A DNA stretch of 64,000 nt from Glycomyces terrestris (GCF_003933745.1 NZ_RSEB01000005.1:248001-312000), one strand, 5' to 3'; positions 8,317-17,252 are shown, counted from the stretch's first letter. The notes: generated from the letters alone by a model not told the origin. Translations and numbers: made by a program.

Positions 8317-9591
8317 GTGACTGCTGTCACGCTGAAGAACGTCTCGAAGGTGTTCCCCGGCGACACCCTGGCCGTGGACTCGCTCAGCATGGAGGTCAAC
8401 CACGGCGAGTTCCTCGTCCTGCTGGGCCCCTCCGGCTGCGGCAAGTCCACCGTGCTCCGCATGGTCGCCGGCCTCGAGACGCCCTCCGACGGCGAGATCC
8501 TCCTCGACGGCGAGTACGCGAACGACCTGCCCCCTCGCGACCGCAACGCCGCCATGATCTTCCAGACGTTCGCGCTCTACCCGCACATGTCCGTCGGCGA
8601 CAACATCGGGTTCCCCCTCAAGCTCGGCAAGCACAACGGAGCCCAGTCGGTGCCCGACGCCGTGGGCGACATGGCCGGGGCGCTCGGCATCTCCGACCTC
8701 ATCGACCGCAAGCCCAGCCAGCTCTCGGGCGGCCAGCAGCAGCGCGTCGCGATGGGCCGGGCCCTGGTGCGGCGCCCGAAGCTGTTCCTCATGGACGAGC
8801 CGCTGTCGAACCTGGACGTGGGCCTGCGCGCGGAGCTGCGCACCGAGATCTCCTCGCTGGTGCGCCGCCACGACGCGACGACCCTGTACGTCACGCACGA
8901 CCAGACCGAGGCCCTGACGATGGCCGACCGGGTCGCGGTCATGCGCAAGGGCGTCCTCCAGGACGTCGGCACCCCCGACGAGGTGTACGAGCGGCCCGCG
9001 ACGATGTACGTCGCCGCGTTCCTGGGGACGCCGCGGATGAACCTCCTCGAGGCGCGCGTGAACGTGTTCCTCGACCGGTACGTGGCGCTCGACTTCGGCG
9101 ACCAGGAGCTGCGCCTGCCCTGGCACGACCTGCGCGGCCGGGCCGTCGCCCGCTACCACGGGGAGAACATCGTGGTCGGGATGCGCGCCGAGGCGCTCGC
9201 GCCGGTCGCGGAGGGCCACCCGGGCCAGTCGATCCAGGGCCGGGTGCGCTTCTACGAGCACCACGGCCACGAGACGCTCGTGTTCCTCGACATCGGCGCG
9301 ACCGCGGTCGTCCCCGACGGCATCGGCGACAAGCCGGACCTGGCGCGCAGCGGCTCGAAGCCGCGCCGGCGCCTCGGCGGCCTGTTCTCCGGGTTCGGGC
9401 AGACGCCCGCCGAGCGCCGCGAGGCCGACTCGGGGCCGATCCGCAAGCCCGCGGACCTGGTGTTCCGGCTCCCCCCGCACATCCCGGTGTCGGCCGGGCA
9501 GCCGATCACCGTGGCCGTCCACATGGACGCCCTCCACTACTTCGACAAGTACGGCAAGCGGATCGACGTCGGCTGGACGCAGCGCGCCTAG
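8317..9591 (+). CDS. sugar ABC transporter ATPase (MsmK/UgpC family), orphan
   Basis: This 424-residue single-domain ABC ATPase is of the carbohydrate CUT1 class. Walker A is GPSGCGKST near residue 38, the signature is LSGGQQQRVAMGRAL, Walker B is LFLMDEPLSNLD, and the switch His is in YVTHDQTEA. A C-terminal regulatory TOBE/MalK-like domain follows, with a basic insert (KPRRRLGG) not usual in MsmK. No permease or binding-protein gene is adjacent. In actinobacteria one MsiK-type ATPase often serves several sugar importers, so it may energise the fructan importer at 33.9-37.0 kb, which has no ATPase. The GTG start at 8317 has GGAG 6 bases upstream. Confidence 0.92.
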   Translation: MTAVTLKNVSKVFPGDTLAVDSLSMEVNHGEFLVLLGPSGCGKSTVLRMVAGLETPSDGEILLDGEYANDLPPRDRNAAMIFQTFALYPHMSVGDNIGFPLKLGKHNGAQSVPDAVGDMAGALGISDLIDRKPSQLSGGQQQRVAMGRALVRRPKLFLMDEPLSNLDVGLRAELRTEISSLVRRHDATTLYVTHDQTEALTMADRVAVMRKGVLQDVGTPDEVYERPATMYVAAFLGTPRMNLLEARVNVFLDRYVALDFGDQELRLPWHDLRGRAVARYHGENIVVGMRAEALAPVAEGHPGQSIQGRVRFYEHHGHETLVFLDIGATAVVPDGIGDKPDLARSGSKPRRRLGGLFSGFGQTPAERREADSGPIRKPADLVFRLPPHIPVSAGQPITVAVHMDALHYFDKYGKRIDVGWTQRA

Positions 9592-9602
9592 CGGGCACGA
9601 CG

Positions 9603-9630
9603 AAGGGGGCCCTCCGCGGAGGGCCCCCTT
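9603..9630. terminator. bidirectional terminator between the ATPase gene and greA
   Basis: A 28-base perfect palindrome (arm AAGGGGGCCCTCCG) lies 12 bases after the ATPase stop and 10 bases before the greA stop. The genes are convergent, and the A-run/T-run ends make it suitable as an intrinsic terminator on both strands. Confidence 0.85.
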
Positions 9631-9639
9631 CCGTGCTGC

Positions 9640-10128
9640 CTATCCGAGGAACTTCTCGGCTTCGATGATCTTCACGGAGATCTCGATGTCCTTGGGGGTC
9701 TTGTAGACGACGGTGTCGCCGATCTTGTGCCCGAGGATCGCGGCGCCCAGCGCCGAGTCGGGGCTGTACACCGTGAGGTCGGTGGTGGCGGCGATCTCGC
9801 GGGAGCCCAGGAGGAACTTCTCGGTGTCGTCGGGGTCGCCGTCGAAGGCGATGGTCACGACGGTGCCGATCTGGATCTCGTCGCTCTCCTTCGCCTCGCC
9901 CACCTTCGCGTTCCGCAGCAGGTCCTCGAGCTGGCGGATGCGGCCCTCCTGCTTGCCCTGCTCGTCGCGGGCGGCGTGGTAGCCGCCGTTCTCGCGCAGG
10001 TCGCCCTCCTCGCGGCGGGCGTTGATCTCCGCGGCGATGAGGGGCCGGTTCGCGATGAGCTCGTCGAGCTCGTGCTTGAGGCGGTCGTACGCCTCCTGGG
10101 TCAGCCAAGTGCCCTGGTCGGTAGCCAT
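9640..10128 (-). CDS. greA: transcription elongation factor GreA
   Basis: This 162-residue protein binds the RNA polymerase secondary channel and stimulates cleavage of backtracked RNA. The N-terminal coiled coil spans about residues 8-80 and carries the acidic tip (REEGDLRENGGYH, including the conserved Asp-Leu-Arg-Glu-Asn). The C-terminal FKBP-like domain ends with GAAILGHKIGDTVVYKTP. The length is typical. It is the first element of the conserved actinobacterial order greA-DUF4307-mca. Confidence 0.96.
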   Translation of the reverse strand: MATDQGTWLTQEAYDRLKHELDELIANRPLIAAEINARREEGDLRENGGYHAARDEQGKQEGRIRQLEDLLRNAKVGEAKESDEIQIGTVVTIAFDGDPDDTEKFLLGSREIAATTDLTVYSPDSALGAAILGHKIGDTVVYKTPKDIEISVKIIEAEKFLG

Positions 10129-10249
10129 GTGTTCTCATTCCTCCGATTGATGCGATCCGTGATGTGGAGTCCGCCGCGAGCGGCGCATTGCCCCGGATAG
10201 CGAAAGGCCCGCCGACCGGAATGCGGTGCGACGGGCCGAGAGTCTGCGT

Positions 10250-10693
10250 TCAGTCCGCCTGCCAGCACCTCAGTACTTCACCGGTGTTGACGTCGCCCTC
10301 CACGGGGAGGACGTAGGTCGTCTCCACGTGCGTGGAGTCGTCCGCCGGGATCTCGACCTCGGCGTAGCCGATCTCGGCTCCGGCGAGGTCGCGGGACCGG
10401 ACGGCGCACACGGCGCCCTCGCCGGCCGGCTTGTACACCTCGAACGTGATCTCGACCTGGCCGGGGACGGAGTCGTCGAAGGCGAGCAGGCGCTCGGAGA
10501 GCTCGTCCTGGCCGTAGGACTCGGTGAGGAGCCACGCGGCGGCCATGCCGGCCGCGACGACGGCGGCCGTGAAGGCCGCGGTGACGCCGGGGCGGCGCCG
10601 TGAGGGTTCGCGGCGGCGACCGTAGCGACCTTCGGGGAAGGACACCTGCACCGTTTCCGGCACACGTCCATCCGTGGTCTGCGTCTCAGTCAT
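10250..10693 (-). CDS. DUF4307 family membrane protein
   Basis: This 147-residue protein has a cytoplasmic basic N terminus (RYGRRREPSRRRPG), one membrane helix near residues 37-56 and an extracytoplasmic domain with two cysteines (GAVCAVRSRD and VLRCWQAD). The layout and the position between greA and mca match the DUF4307 proteins of actinobacteria (the Rv1081c position in Mycobacterium tuberculosis). The function is unknown. It is divergent from mca, with about 180 bases between their starts. Confidence 0.85.
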   Translation of the reverse strand: MTETQTTDGRVPETVQVSFPEGRYGRRREPSRRRPGVTAAFTAAVVAAGMAAAWLLTESYGQDELSERLLAFDDSVPGQVEITFEVYKPAGEGAVCAVRSRDLAGAEIGYAEVEIPADDSTHVETTYVLPVEGDVNTGEVLRCWQAD

Positions 10694-10875
10694 CGGCGCG
10701 CTTTTCCTTCGCGATCAGCGGCTTCGCCGCCGGGGAGTCCGGATTCCGGGAGGAACCGGGAAGCAATGATTATCGAGTATCGTTGCACAGAATGCCGGAG
10801 CCGACAACTACCGCGGTGCGCGAGTCGGTCCGAGCGATGAGGATCCCTGTCTCCCAGCCAGCGAGGTCGACTGCT

Positions 10876-11754
10876 GTGACGAATCGAAGCACACTGCGTC
10901 TGATGTGCGTGCACGCCCACCCCGACGACGAGTCGAGCAAGGGCGCCGGGACGATGGCGCGGTATGTGCGCGAAGGCATCGAGGTCCTGGTCGTCACGTG
11001 CACCGGCGGCGAGCGCGGCGACGTCCTCAACCCCAAGATGGACCGGCCCGAGGTCCAGGCGAACCTGCCGCGCATCCGCACCGAGGAGATGGACCGCGCC
11101 CGCGAGATCCTCGGCGTGCGGCAGCACTGGCTCGGCTTCACCGACTCCGGGCTGCCCGACGGCTGGCTCCCCGAGTCCGGGATCGAGCTCCCCGAGGACG
11201 CCTTCTACCTGGTGCCCACCGAGGAGGCCGCCGCGCCGCTCGTGGAGGTCATGCGCTCGTTCAAGCCGCACGTGGTCACCACGTACGACGAGGAGGGCGG
11301 CTACCCGCACCCCGACCACGTGAAGACCCACGAGATCTCCGTCGCGGCCTTCGAGGCCGCCGGCGACCCCGAGCGGTACCGGGACCGCGGCGAGCCGTGG
11401 CAGCCGCTCAAGCTCTACTACAGCCACTCGTTCGGCAAGGCGCGCATCGAGGCCCTGCACTACGCGATGGTCGACGCGGGCCTCGACTCCCCGTACAAGG
11501 AGTGGATGGACGCCGGCGACTGGACCCGCGACAAGGGCGAGCGGGTGACCACCCGCGTCGAGTGCGCCGAGTACTTCGAGATCCGCGACGCCGCCCTGAA
11601 GGCGCACGCGACCCAGGTCGACCCGGACGGGTTCTGGTTCGCGGTGCCGCGCGCGATCCAGGAGAAGGCGTGGCCCACCGAAGACTACGAGCTCGTCGCC
11701 TCCCGCATCGAGACGCGCCTGCCCGAGGACGACCTCTTCGCCGGACTCCGGTAG
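10876..11754 (+). CDS. mca: mycothiol S-conjugate amidase
   Basis: This 292-residue zinc hydrolase of the LmbE/PIG-L fold cleaves mycothiol S-conjugates to give mercapturic acids for export plus GlcN-inositol, a detoxification step. The metal site is HAHPDDE near residue 13, with the second His in GGYPHPDHVKTHE. The sequence TCTGGERGDVLNPKMD is characteristic of Mca rather than MshB. The GTG at 10876 with GAGG about 10 bases upstream is the chosen start; an ATG at 10837 without a ribosome-binding site is an alternative. A terminator hairpin follows at 11777-11798. Confidence 0.92.
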   Translation: MTNRSTLRLMCVHAHPDDESSKGAGTMARYVREGIEVLVVTCTGGERGDVLNPKMDRPEVQANLPRIRTEEMDRAREILGVRQHWLGFTDSGLPDGWLPESGIELPEDAFYLVPTEEAAAPLVEVMRSFKPHVVTTYDEEGGYPHPDHVKTHEISVAAFEAAGDPERYRDRGEPWQPLKLYYSHSFGKARIEALHYAMVDAGLDSPYKEWMDAGDWTRDKGERVTTRVECAEYFEIRDAALKAHATQVDPDGFWFAVPRAIQEKAWPTEDYELVASRIETRLPEDDLFAGLR

Positions 11755-11776
11755 CACCGGACGCTCGCTTCACTTG

Positions 11777-11798
11777 GGCCCCAGGGGAACCTGGGGCC
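11777..11798 (+). terminator. terminator after mca
   Basis: Arm GGCCCCAGG (11777-11785), loop GGAA and arm CCTGGGGCC (11790-11798) are followed by TTTCG. The hairpin lies 22 bases beyond the mca stop and has the form of an intrinsic terminator. Confidence 0.75.
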
Positions 11799-12026
11799 TT
11801 TCGCGTCCCCTCCCGCCCCATCGGAGCCAGCGGATCGTCCCGCCTCGAACACCCTCCGTGAGGAAACAACTGTCGGGCTCCCGACACCACGGTGTATTTC
11901 TCCGGAAAGTGCGAGAACCTTGCTGCAAGCGCGCTCCCGCGGGATACCGTGCGGGAGAAAACCGGGCCGCACCCAGGCCCCCACAGCATTCTCACGCGGA
12001 GGCGGGCGCAGAACGGAGGTGGCCCC

Positions 12027-12611
12027 ATGGTCAGTCGCGAAACCTCGCCGGCTCGGACGAAGTCGTTCGTCGGCAGTCTCCTCGTCGCCACTCCTACACT
12101 CCAGGACCCCAACTTCGACCGCACCGTCGTCATCGGCGTCGGGCACGAGTCCGACGGCGTCCTCGGCGTGGTCCTCAATCGCGCCACCGAGCGGAAGGTC
12201 GCCCACTACCTCGACCAGTGGGCGGTGCTCGCCGGCCACCCCGCCGTCCTGTTCGAGGGCGGCCCGGTGCAGCCCGACGCCGCGATCGGGCTCGGCTGGC
12301 GCAAGGCCGACGCGCCCTTCTCGGACGCGTTCCGGCCCGTCCTCGGCCGCCTCGGCACGCTCGACCTGTCCCGGGACCCCGACGAGGTCGCGCCGCTGCT
12401 GGAGGGCATGCGCGTCTTCACCGGGTACGCCGGGTGGGCCCCCGGCCAGCTGGAGTCGGAGATCGACGCGGGTGCCTGGATGGTCTTCGACGCCCTCCCC
12501 GCCGACCCGTTCTCGGCCAGCCCCGAGGACCTGTGGTCGATGGTGTGGAAGCGCCAGGGCGGCATGCTCTCGGCCGTGGCGCACTACCCGGCCGACCCGT
12601 CCCTGAACTAG
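12027..12611 (+). CDS. YqgE/AlgH family protein
   Basis: This 194-residue protein is of the UPF0301 (YqgE/AlgH) family. Family hallmarks are GSLLVATPTL near the start, NFDRTVVIGVGH, GVVLNRATE, FEGGPVQPDA and the aromatic FTGYAGWAPGQLE. It has no signal peptide and is expected in the cytoplasm. The biochemical role of the family is unsettled; AlgH was first named as a regulator in Pseudomonas. The ATG at 12027 is preceded by GGAGG 7 bases upstream. It is convergent with the next gene, only 5 bases separating the stops. Confidence 0.9.
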   Translation: MVSRETSPARTKSFVGSLLVATPTLQDPNFDRTVVIGVGHESDGVLGVVLNRATERKVAHYLDQWAVLAGHPAVLFEGGPVQPDAAIGLGWRKADAPFSDAFRPVLGRLGTLDLSRDPDEVAPLLEGMRVFTGYAGWAPGQLESEIDAGAWMVFDALPADPFSASPEDLWSMVWKRQGGMLSAVAHYPADPSLN

Positions 12612-12616
12612 CCGGC

Positions 12617-13066
12617 CTACGCCCCCGGCCGCCAGGCCATGAGGACCACGACCGCGGTGTAGAACACGAGGTTGAGCCCGGCCAGCGCGAGGAGGCGGCC
12701 GCGGTGCTGCTCGAGCAGCTCCCCGTCCATGACGCCGTGGCCGTCCTGGAGCTCCTTGCCGGCGCGCGCGAGCACGCCCGGGACGACGGCCGCGCCGTTG
12801 ACGACCGCGACGGCGTACAGCGTCGCGGCGATGACGAGCCAGGCGTCGGCGAACGAGTAGCGGTCGGAGGTGACCGTGGCGAGCGCCCCGAACAGGGCCG
12901 CGGCCAGGGTCAGCGCGTTGAAGAGCATCGTGCGGCGGCCGGCGCGGTGCACGCGGTCGCCGTCGCGCTCGCGCAGGGCGCGCTCGCCCAGCCAGGGCAG
13001 CAGCATGGCCGGGCCGACGCAGATCACCACCGCCAGCACGTGCAGGACCACCAACAACGTGTGCAT
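12617..13066 (-). CDS. four-helix integral membrane protein (DUF2269-like)
   Basis: This 149-residue protein has about four membrane helices: residues 3-23, 47-65, 72-93 and 126-144. It begins MHTLLVVLHVLAVVICVGP; the His and Pro in the first helix resemble the DUF2269/YozB-like membrane proteins. The family link is by overall look only. It stands alone between yqgE (convergent) and ssrA. The function is unknown. Confidence 0.7.
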   Translation of the reverse strand: MHTLLVVLHVLAVVICVGPAMLLPWLGERALRERDGDRVHRAGRRTMLFNALTLAAALFGALATVTSDRYSFADAWLVIAATLYAVAVVNGAAVVPGVLARAGKELQDGHGVMDGELLEQHRGRLLALAGLNLVFYTAVVVLMAWRPGA

Positions 13067-13129
13067 AGTGTGATCTTACGGACATATCGCTCCGAGGGCG
13101 GCGGGAACGCCCGTGCCCGGGCACGACGA

Positions 13130-13157
13130 AGGCCGGGACGCGTGCGCGTCCCGGCCT
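13130..13157 (-). terminator. terminator of ssrA
   Basis: A GC-rich inverted repeat (arm AGGCCGGGACG at 13130-13140, complement 13147-13157) begins 9 bases beyond the tmRNA 3' end on the minus strand. Confidence 0.7.
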
Positions 13158-13165
13158 GTCACTTG

Positions 13166-13540
13166 TGGAGCTGCAGGGAATCGAACCCTGGTCCTCCGCG
13201 GCCTTCGTGAGGCTTCTCCGGGTGCAGTCCGCTGTGCCTTTTATCGAGCCCCACCGATCACGCGGACGAGTCGGTGAGACGGGCTCTAATCGCCGAAAGT
13301 CTCGGACGACGTCCCAGCGATCAAGACGTCGGCCACAGCATCCTCAGATGATGCCGCTGGTCCAGGGCGGATGCGCCCCTGGAGCGGCAAACTTCACGCT
13401 CGCTTAGGCAGCGAGGGCGAAGTCAGTGCGTTGCTTTGCGTTGGCACTTATTGGTTTCCAACATCGGTTTACGAGACGGCGTTGGCTTCCTCGACCCGCT
13501 TCCCTCACGTCAACGTACGGAGTCGAAACCGATCAGCCCC
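13166..13540 (-). ncRNA. ssrA: transfer-messenger RNA (tmRNA)
   Basis: The RNA frees stalled ribosomes together with SmpB. The 5' end GGGGCTGATCGGTTTCGACT (13521-13540) and the 3' end, with TTCGATTCCC and CAGCTCC, pair as the acceptor stem of the tRNA-like domain. The 3' CCA is not encoded, since the discriminator A is followed by CAA. The internal tag frame, GCC resume codon to TAA at 13404-13445, encodes ANAKQRTDFALAA, ending in the ALAA degron. The RNA is about 375 bases. smpB lies immediately upstream on the same strand. Confidence 0.96.
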
Positions 13541-13648
13541 TGGATCGCGCCAGAAGCAACGTCGAGTGAGTGTTCATCACCCTGTTGAGTTGTGCTGTGG
13601 AATTCTACCCCGCTTCAACGTGCGGGGTCGAACCGATATTCCCGGCCG

Positions 13649-14155
13649 CTACCGGCGGCCGCGCTTGGCGGCCAGACCGGCGGCGCGCTCGATCTCGCGG
13701 TCGGCCTCGCGCTTGGCGATGGCCTGCCGCTTGTCGTAGTTCTTGCGGCCGCGCCCGAGCCCGAGCTCCATCTTGGCGTACCCGTTGAGGAAGTACACCG
13801 ACAGCGGGACCAGCGTGAGGCCGGCCTCGTCGAGCTTCGGCGCGAGCTTGTCGATCTCCGCGCGGTGGAGCAGGAGCTTGCGGATGCGCCGCGGCGGGTG
13901 GTTCGTCCACGTCCCGTAGTCGTACTCGGGGATGTGGAAGTTGTGGACGCGGGCCTCGCCGTTGTGGATCTCGGCGTACGCGTCGACGATGTTCCCCCGG
14001 CCCTGGCGCAGCGCCTTGACCTCGGTCCCGGACAGGACCATGCCGGCCTCGTAGGTGTCCAGGATCTCGTAGTCGTGGCGGGCCTTCCGGTTGGTCGTCA
14101 CCACCGAGCGCTCGGGACCCGAGTGCTTGACCTTCTCCTGCTTCTTCTTGGACAC
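13649..14155 (-). CDS. smpB: SsrA-binding protein SmpB
   Basis: This 168-residue protein binds the tRNA-like domain of tmRNA and mimics the anticodon arm in the decoding centre during trans-translation. Hallmarks are [33 protein letters not shown], the beta-barrel stretch [13 protein letters not shown], and the basic C-terminal helix ([20 protein letters not shown]) that enters the empty mRNA channel. It starts with GTG at 14155. ssrA lies about 110 bases downstream. The region just upstream is filled by a 35-bp tandem repeat. Confidence 0.96.
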   Translation of the reverse strand: MSKKKQEKVKHSGPERSVVTTNRKARHDYEILDTYEAGMVLSGTEVKALRQGRGNIVDAYAEIHNGEARVHNFHIPEYDYGTWTNHPPRRIRKLLLHRAEIDKLAPKLDEAGLTLVPLSVYFLNGYAKMELGLGRGRKNYDKRQAIAKREADREIERAAGLAAKRGRR

Positions 14156-14191
14156 CCAGCAAGCTTAACGATCGAACAAACGTATGGCCAA

Positions 14192-14360
14192 GCGCATTTA
14201 CGGCTTCGCAAGCGTGCGCCGCGGCTGCGCATTTACGGCTTCGCAAGCGTGCGCCGTGGCCGCGCATGTACGTCTACGCAAGCGTGCGCCGTGGCCGCGC
14301 ATGTACGTCTACGCAAGCGTGCGCCGCGGCCGCGGATGTACTGCTTCGGACGCCGCGGCG
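14192..14360. repeat. 35-bp tandem repeat, four full units plus a degenerate fifth
   Basis: Units run 14192-14226, 14227-14261, 14262-14296 and 14297-14331, followed by a diverged partial copy to about 14360. Each begins GCGCAT and contains CGCAAGCGTGCGCCG. Units 1 and 2 share TTTACGGCTTCG; units 3 and 4 share TGTACGTCTACG. There are no spacers, so it is not a CRISPR. The period is not a multiple of three, so it does not encode a fixed peptide repeat. The array fills the 208-bp gap between the M23 peptidase stop and the smpB start, and each unit could fold through GCGCA/TGCGC. Confidence 0.9.
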
Positions 14361-14363
14361 GCC

Positions 14364-15602
14364 TTATCGGCACAGGCAGGACGGCAGGTATCCGACTGGA
14401 TTGACCCGCTCGCCGTGGACGCGGACCTCGAAGTGGAGGTGCGGGCCGGTGCTGTCGCCGGTGGTGCCGACCGCGCCGATGCCCTCGTCGCGGTCGACGC
14501 GCTCGCCGTAGTCGACCCAGATGCTCGACTGGTGCGCGTAGCAGGAGGTGACGCCGCCGCCGTGCGAGATGCAGGTGAGCTTCCCGTACCCGGAGCTCCA
14601 GCCCGCGTAGACGACCTTCCCCGAGTCGACGGCGTGGATCGTGGTGCCCGAGCTCGCCGCGAAGTCGGTGCCGCCGTGCAGCCGCGCGTACCCGAAGATC
14701 GGGTGCATCCGCCAGCCGAAGTCGGAGGACTTCCAGCCGTCGACCGGCACGACCCACCCGCCGCCGCCACCGCCGGAGGACGAGCCGCCCCCGGAGTCGC
14801 CGCCGCCGTCGTCGTTGTCGTCCTCGCGGCGGAGCGCGTCGGCGAGCCGCTCGGACTCGGCCTCGAGCGCGTCGTAGTCGGCCTGGGCCTCGTCGCGGGA
14901 GGCCTCGGCGACCGCGAGCGCGGCCTCCTGGTCGGCCTGGAGCTGCTGCACCGCCAGCTGCGCGGCCTCGGCCTCGGCGGCCCTGGCCTGGGCGTCGGCG
15001 AGCGCCTGCGCGGCGGCGGCCTCCGCCGCCTCGGCCTCGGCCTCGGCGACGGCGGCGGTGTTCTCGGCGTTGGCGGCCTCGCGGCGGGCGAGGGTCACCT
15101 CCTCGACGGCCTGGTCCTTGCCGTCCATGAGGAACTCGAGGTAGGTCAGGCCGTCGATCGCCTCGGCGGGTTCGTCGGAGGCGAGGATCGCGTCGACGGT
15201 GAGCAGTTCGGCGCCGCGGGCGGTGGCGTTGAACAGGGAGGCGCGGGCCTCGCGGGCCTCCTCGACGAGCGCGGCGGCGGCCTCGTACTCGGCGACGGCG
15301 GCATCGAGGGCCGCGCGGGCGGCGTCGGCCTCGCGGGCGGCCTGCGCGGCCTCGGTCTCGGCGGCGGCCACGCGGCCGAGGGCCACGTCCACGTCGTGCT
15401 GGGCGCCGGGCAGGCGGGCCTCGGTCTCGGCGAGGACGTCGCCGGCGGCGCGGACCTCCGCGGAGGCGTCCTCCAGCTCGGCGGCCATGCGGGCCTTGTC
15501 GCGCTCCACCTCGTCGAGCTCGGACTGCGAGACCCCGAACGCGGGACTGCTCGCGGTCCCTGCCAGGAGCAGGGCCGCGAGCAGCCATCCGATGCGCCTC
15601 AT
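14364..15602 (-). CDS. secreted M23 peptidase with long coiled coil (EnvC/RipC-like, FtsEX partner)
   Basis: This 412-residue protein has a Sec signal peptide (residues 1-23, ending SSPAFG) and a very long Ala/Glu-rich coiled coil at about residues 25-255. A Gly/Ser linker leads to a C-terminal LytM/M23 zinc endopeptidase domain. The zinc ligands are in HGGTDFA and HLHFEV, with YAHQSS between. It lies directly after ftsE and ftsX, the classic context of EnvC- and RipC-type hydrolases whose coiled coil is moved by FtsEX during septal peptidoglycan cleavage. Two cysteines close the C terminus (SCLCR). Confidence 0.92.
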   Translation of the reverse strand: MRRIGWLLAALLLAGTASSPAFGVSQSELDEVERDKARMAAELEDASAEVRAAGDVLAETEARLPGAQHDVDVALGRVAAAETEAAQAAREADAARAALDAAVAEYEAAAALVEEAREARASLFNATARGAELLTVDAILASDEPAEAIDGLTYLEFLMDGKDQAVEEVTLARREAANAENTAAVAEAEAEAAEAAAAQALADAQARAAEAEAAQLAVQQLQADQEAALAVAEASRDEAQADYDALEAESERLADALRREDDNDDGGGDSGGGSSSGGGGGGWVVPVDGWKSSDFGWRMHPIFGYARLHGGTDFAASSGTTIHAVDSGKVVYAGWSSGYGKLTCISHGGGVTSCYAHQSSIWVDYGERVDRDEGIGAVGTTGDSTGPHLHFEVRVHGERVNPVGYLPSCLCR

Positions 15603-15673
15603 AGCGCCTGAATCTAGTCCATCTGCGACGGATGTTCAGGACAATCGGGACTCCCGCCCCGATCAGGTGAGGG

Positions 15674-16549
15674 CTAGACCTTGATGTTGAACCGCAGGGT
15701 GATCCAGGCGGTGATCGCGGAGATCACGGCCGAGATGCCGGTGAGGATCGGCAGGAGCAGCAGGATCGACTGCATGCTGATCGGCGGCATCAGGCTGAAG
15801 AGGTCCTTGAACTGGCCGTCGATGACGAGGAACTTCGCGGCGATGAGCGTCGCGAACGCGAAGATCGCGCCGATGACGCCGGCGAAGACGGCCTCGAGGA
15901 CGAAGGGGGCCTGGACGAACCAGTTCGGGGCGCCGACGAGCTTCATGATCGCGACCTCGCGGCGCCGCGAGTACGCGGCGACCTGGATCGTGTTGGCGAC
16001 GAGCATGAGGGCGGCGATGCCCTGGACGAGCGCGACGATCAGGGTCAGGCGCTGGGCGCCGCCGAGGATGTCGAAGACCTGCTGGAGGATGTCGCGCTGG
16101 TTGGTGATCTGGTAGACGCCCTCGCGCTCGGCGAACGCGGCCTGGAGCTCCGGCGCCTCGTTGATGTCGTTCATCTTGATGCGGAACGCCGCGGGGAGGA
16201 CCTCTTCGTCGACGGAGGCCACGAGGTCCTCGGACTCGGCGAAGGTGTCCTTGAACCGCTCGTACGCGTCGGCCTTGGACTCGTACACGACCTGGGCGGC
16301 GTAGCCGCTGTCCTCGAGCTCCTGGCGGATCTGCTCGGTGGTGGCCTCGTCGATGTCCCGGTCGAGGTAGACGACGACCTCGAGGTTGGTCTGGTAGTAC
16401 TCCTCGATCACGTCGACCTGGTTGTACAGCAGCAGGCCCGCGCCGAGCATCGTCAGCGAGACGGCCATGGTGATGATCATGGCGACGGTCATGGAGATGT
16501 TGCGCCACAGTCCGAGGAAGACCTCGGACATCACGTACTTCGCGCGCAT
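15674..16549 (-). CDS. ftsX: cell division protein FtsX
   Basis: This 291-residue membrane protein is the permease-like partner of FtsE. It has a cytoplasmic N terminus, a first helix (residues 18-42) and a large extracytoplasmic loop (about 43-165). Three further helices follow, with the FtsX/MacB motif YSRRREVAIMKLVGAPNWF between helices 2 and 3. FtsEX does not import a solute; it transmits ATP-driven movement to the peptidase encoded downstream. It follows ftsE by 22 bases. Confidence 0.95.
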   Translation of the reverse strand: MRAKYVMSEVFLGLWRNISMTVAMIITMAVSLTMLGAGLLLYNQVDVIEEYYQTNLEVVVYLDRDIDEATTEQIRQELEDSGYAAQVVYESKADAYERFKDTFAESEDLVASVDEEVLPAAFRIKMNDINEAPELQAAFAEREGVYQITNQRDILQQVFDILGGAQRLTLIVALVQGIAALMLVANTIQVAAYSRRREVAIMKLVGAPNWFVQAPFVLEAVFAGVIGAIFAFATLIAAKFLVIDGQFKDLFSLMPPISMQSILLLLPILTGISAVISAITAWITLRFNIKV

Positions 16550-16571
16550 GTGCTCTGGTTCTGCCTTTCGC

Positions 16572-17252
16572 TCAGCCGTAGACGCCGCGAGCCTGGTCGC
16601 GGACGATCTGGCCGTTCTCGATCTCGATGACGCGGCGGCGCATCTGGTTCACGATGTTGGAGTCGTGGGTGACCATGAGGATGGTGGTGCCGGTCCGGCT
16701 GATCCGGTCGAGAAGCCGCATGATCTCGATCGAGGTGTCGGGGTCCAGGTTTCCGGTGGGCTCGTCGGCCAGCAGGAGCAGGGGCCGGTTGACGAAGGCG
16801 CGGGCCACGGCCACGCGCTGCTGCTCGCCGCCGGAGAGCTCGTGCGGGTAGCGGTGCTCCTTGCCGCCGAGGCCGACGAGCTCGAGCACCTCGGGCACGA
16901 CGCGGCGGGCGACGGACTTCGGCTTGCCGATGACCTCGAGCGCGAACGCCACGTTCTCGGCGGCGGTGCGGTTCGGGAGCAGCCGGAAGTCCTGGAACAC
17001 GCACCCGATGCTGCGCCGGTACGCGGGGGTCTTCCAGCGGCGCAGACGGGTCACGTCGGTGTCCCCGACGGTGATCTTGCCCTTGTCCGGGACCTCTTCC
17101 CGCAGCAGGAGCTTGATGATCGTGGACTTCCCCGCACCGGTCGGACCGATGAAGAACACGAACTCGCCCTTGTCGATGAAGACGTTCATGTCCTCCACCG
17201 ACGGGCGGTTCGACCGGGGGTAGTGCTTGGTTACACCCTCAAGCTGAATCAC
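16572..17252 (-). CDS. ftsE: cell division ATP-binding protein FtsE
   Basis: This 226-residue ABC ATPase has Walker [10 protein letters not shown], the FtsE-characteristic stretch [19 protein letters not shown], the [14 protein letters not shown] signature and Walker [14 protein letters not shown], ending in an MVTHD switch. The GTG start at 17252 gives [12 protein letters not shown], the conserved N terminus; no strong ribosome-binding site is visible. ATP hydrolysis drives FtsX and the M23 peptidase at the septum. Confidence 0.95.
   Translation of the reverse strand: MIQLEGVTKHYPRSNRPSVEDMNVFIDKGEFVFFIGPTGAGKSTIIKLLLREEVPDKGKITVGDTDVTRLRRWKTPAYRRSIGCVFQDFRLLPNRTAAENVAFALEVIGKPKSVARRVVPEVLELVGLGGKEHRYPHELSGGEQQRVAVARAFVNRPLLLLADEPTGNLDPDTSIEIMRLLDRISRTGTTILMVTHDSNIVNQMRRRVIEIENGQIVRDQARGVYG

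Noticed and set aside
14192-14360. CRISPR array
   Set aside because: The units are contiguous 35-bp copies without unique spacers, and there are no cas genes.
14184-15611. Protein-coding plus-strand gene through the 35-bp repeats
   Set aside because: The repeat period is not a multiple of three, so the reading frame rotates, and the rest is antisense to the M23 peptidase gene.
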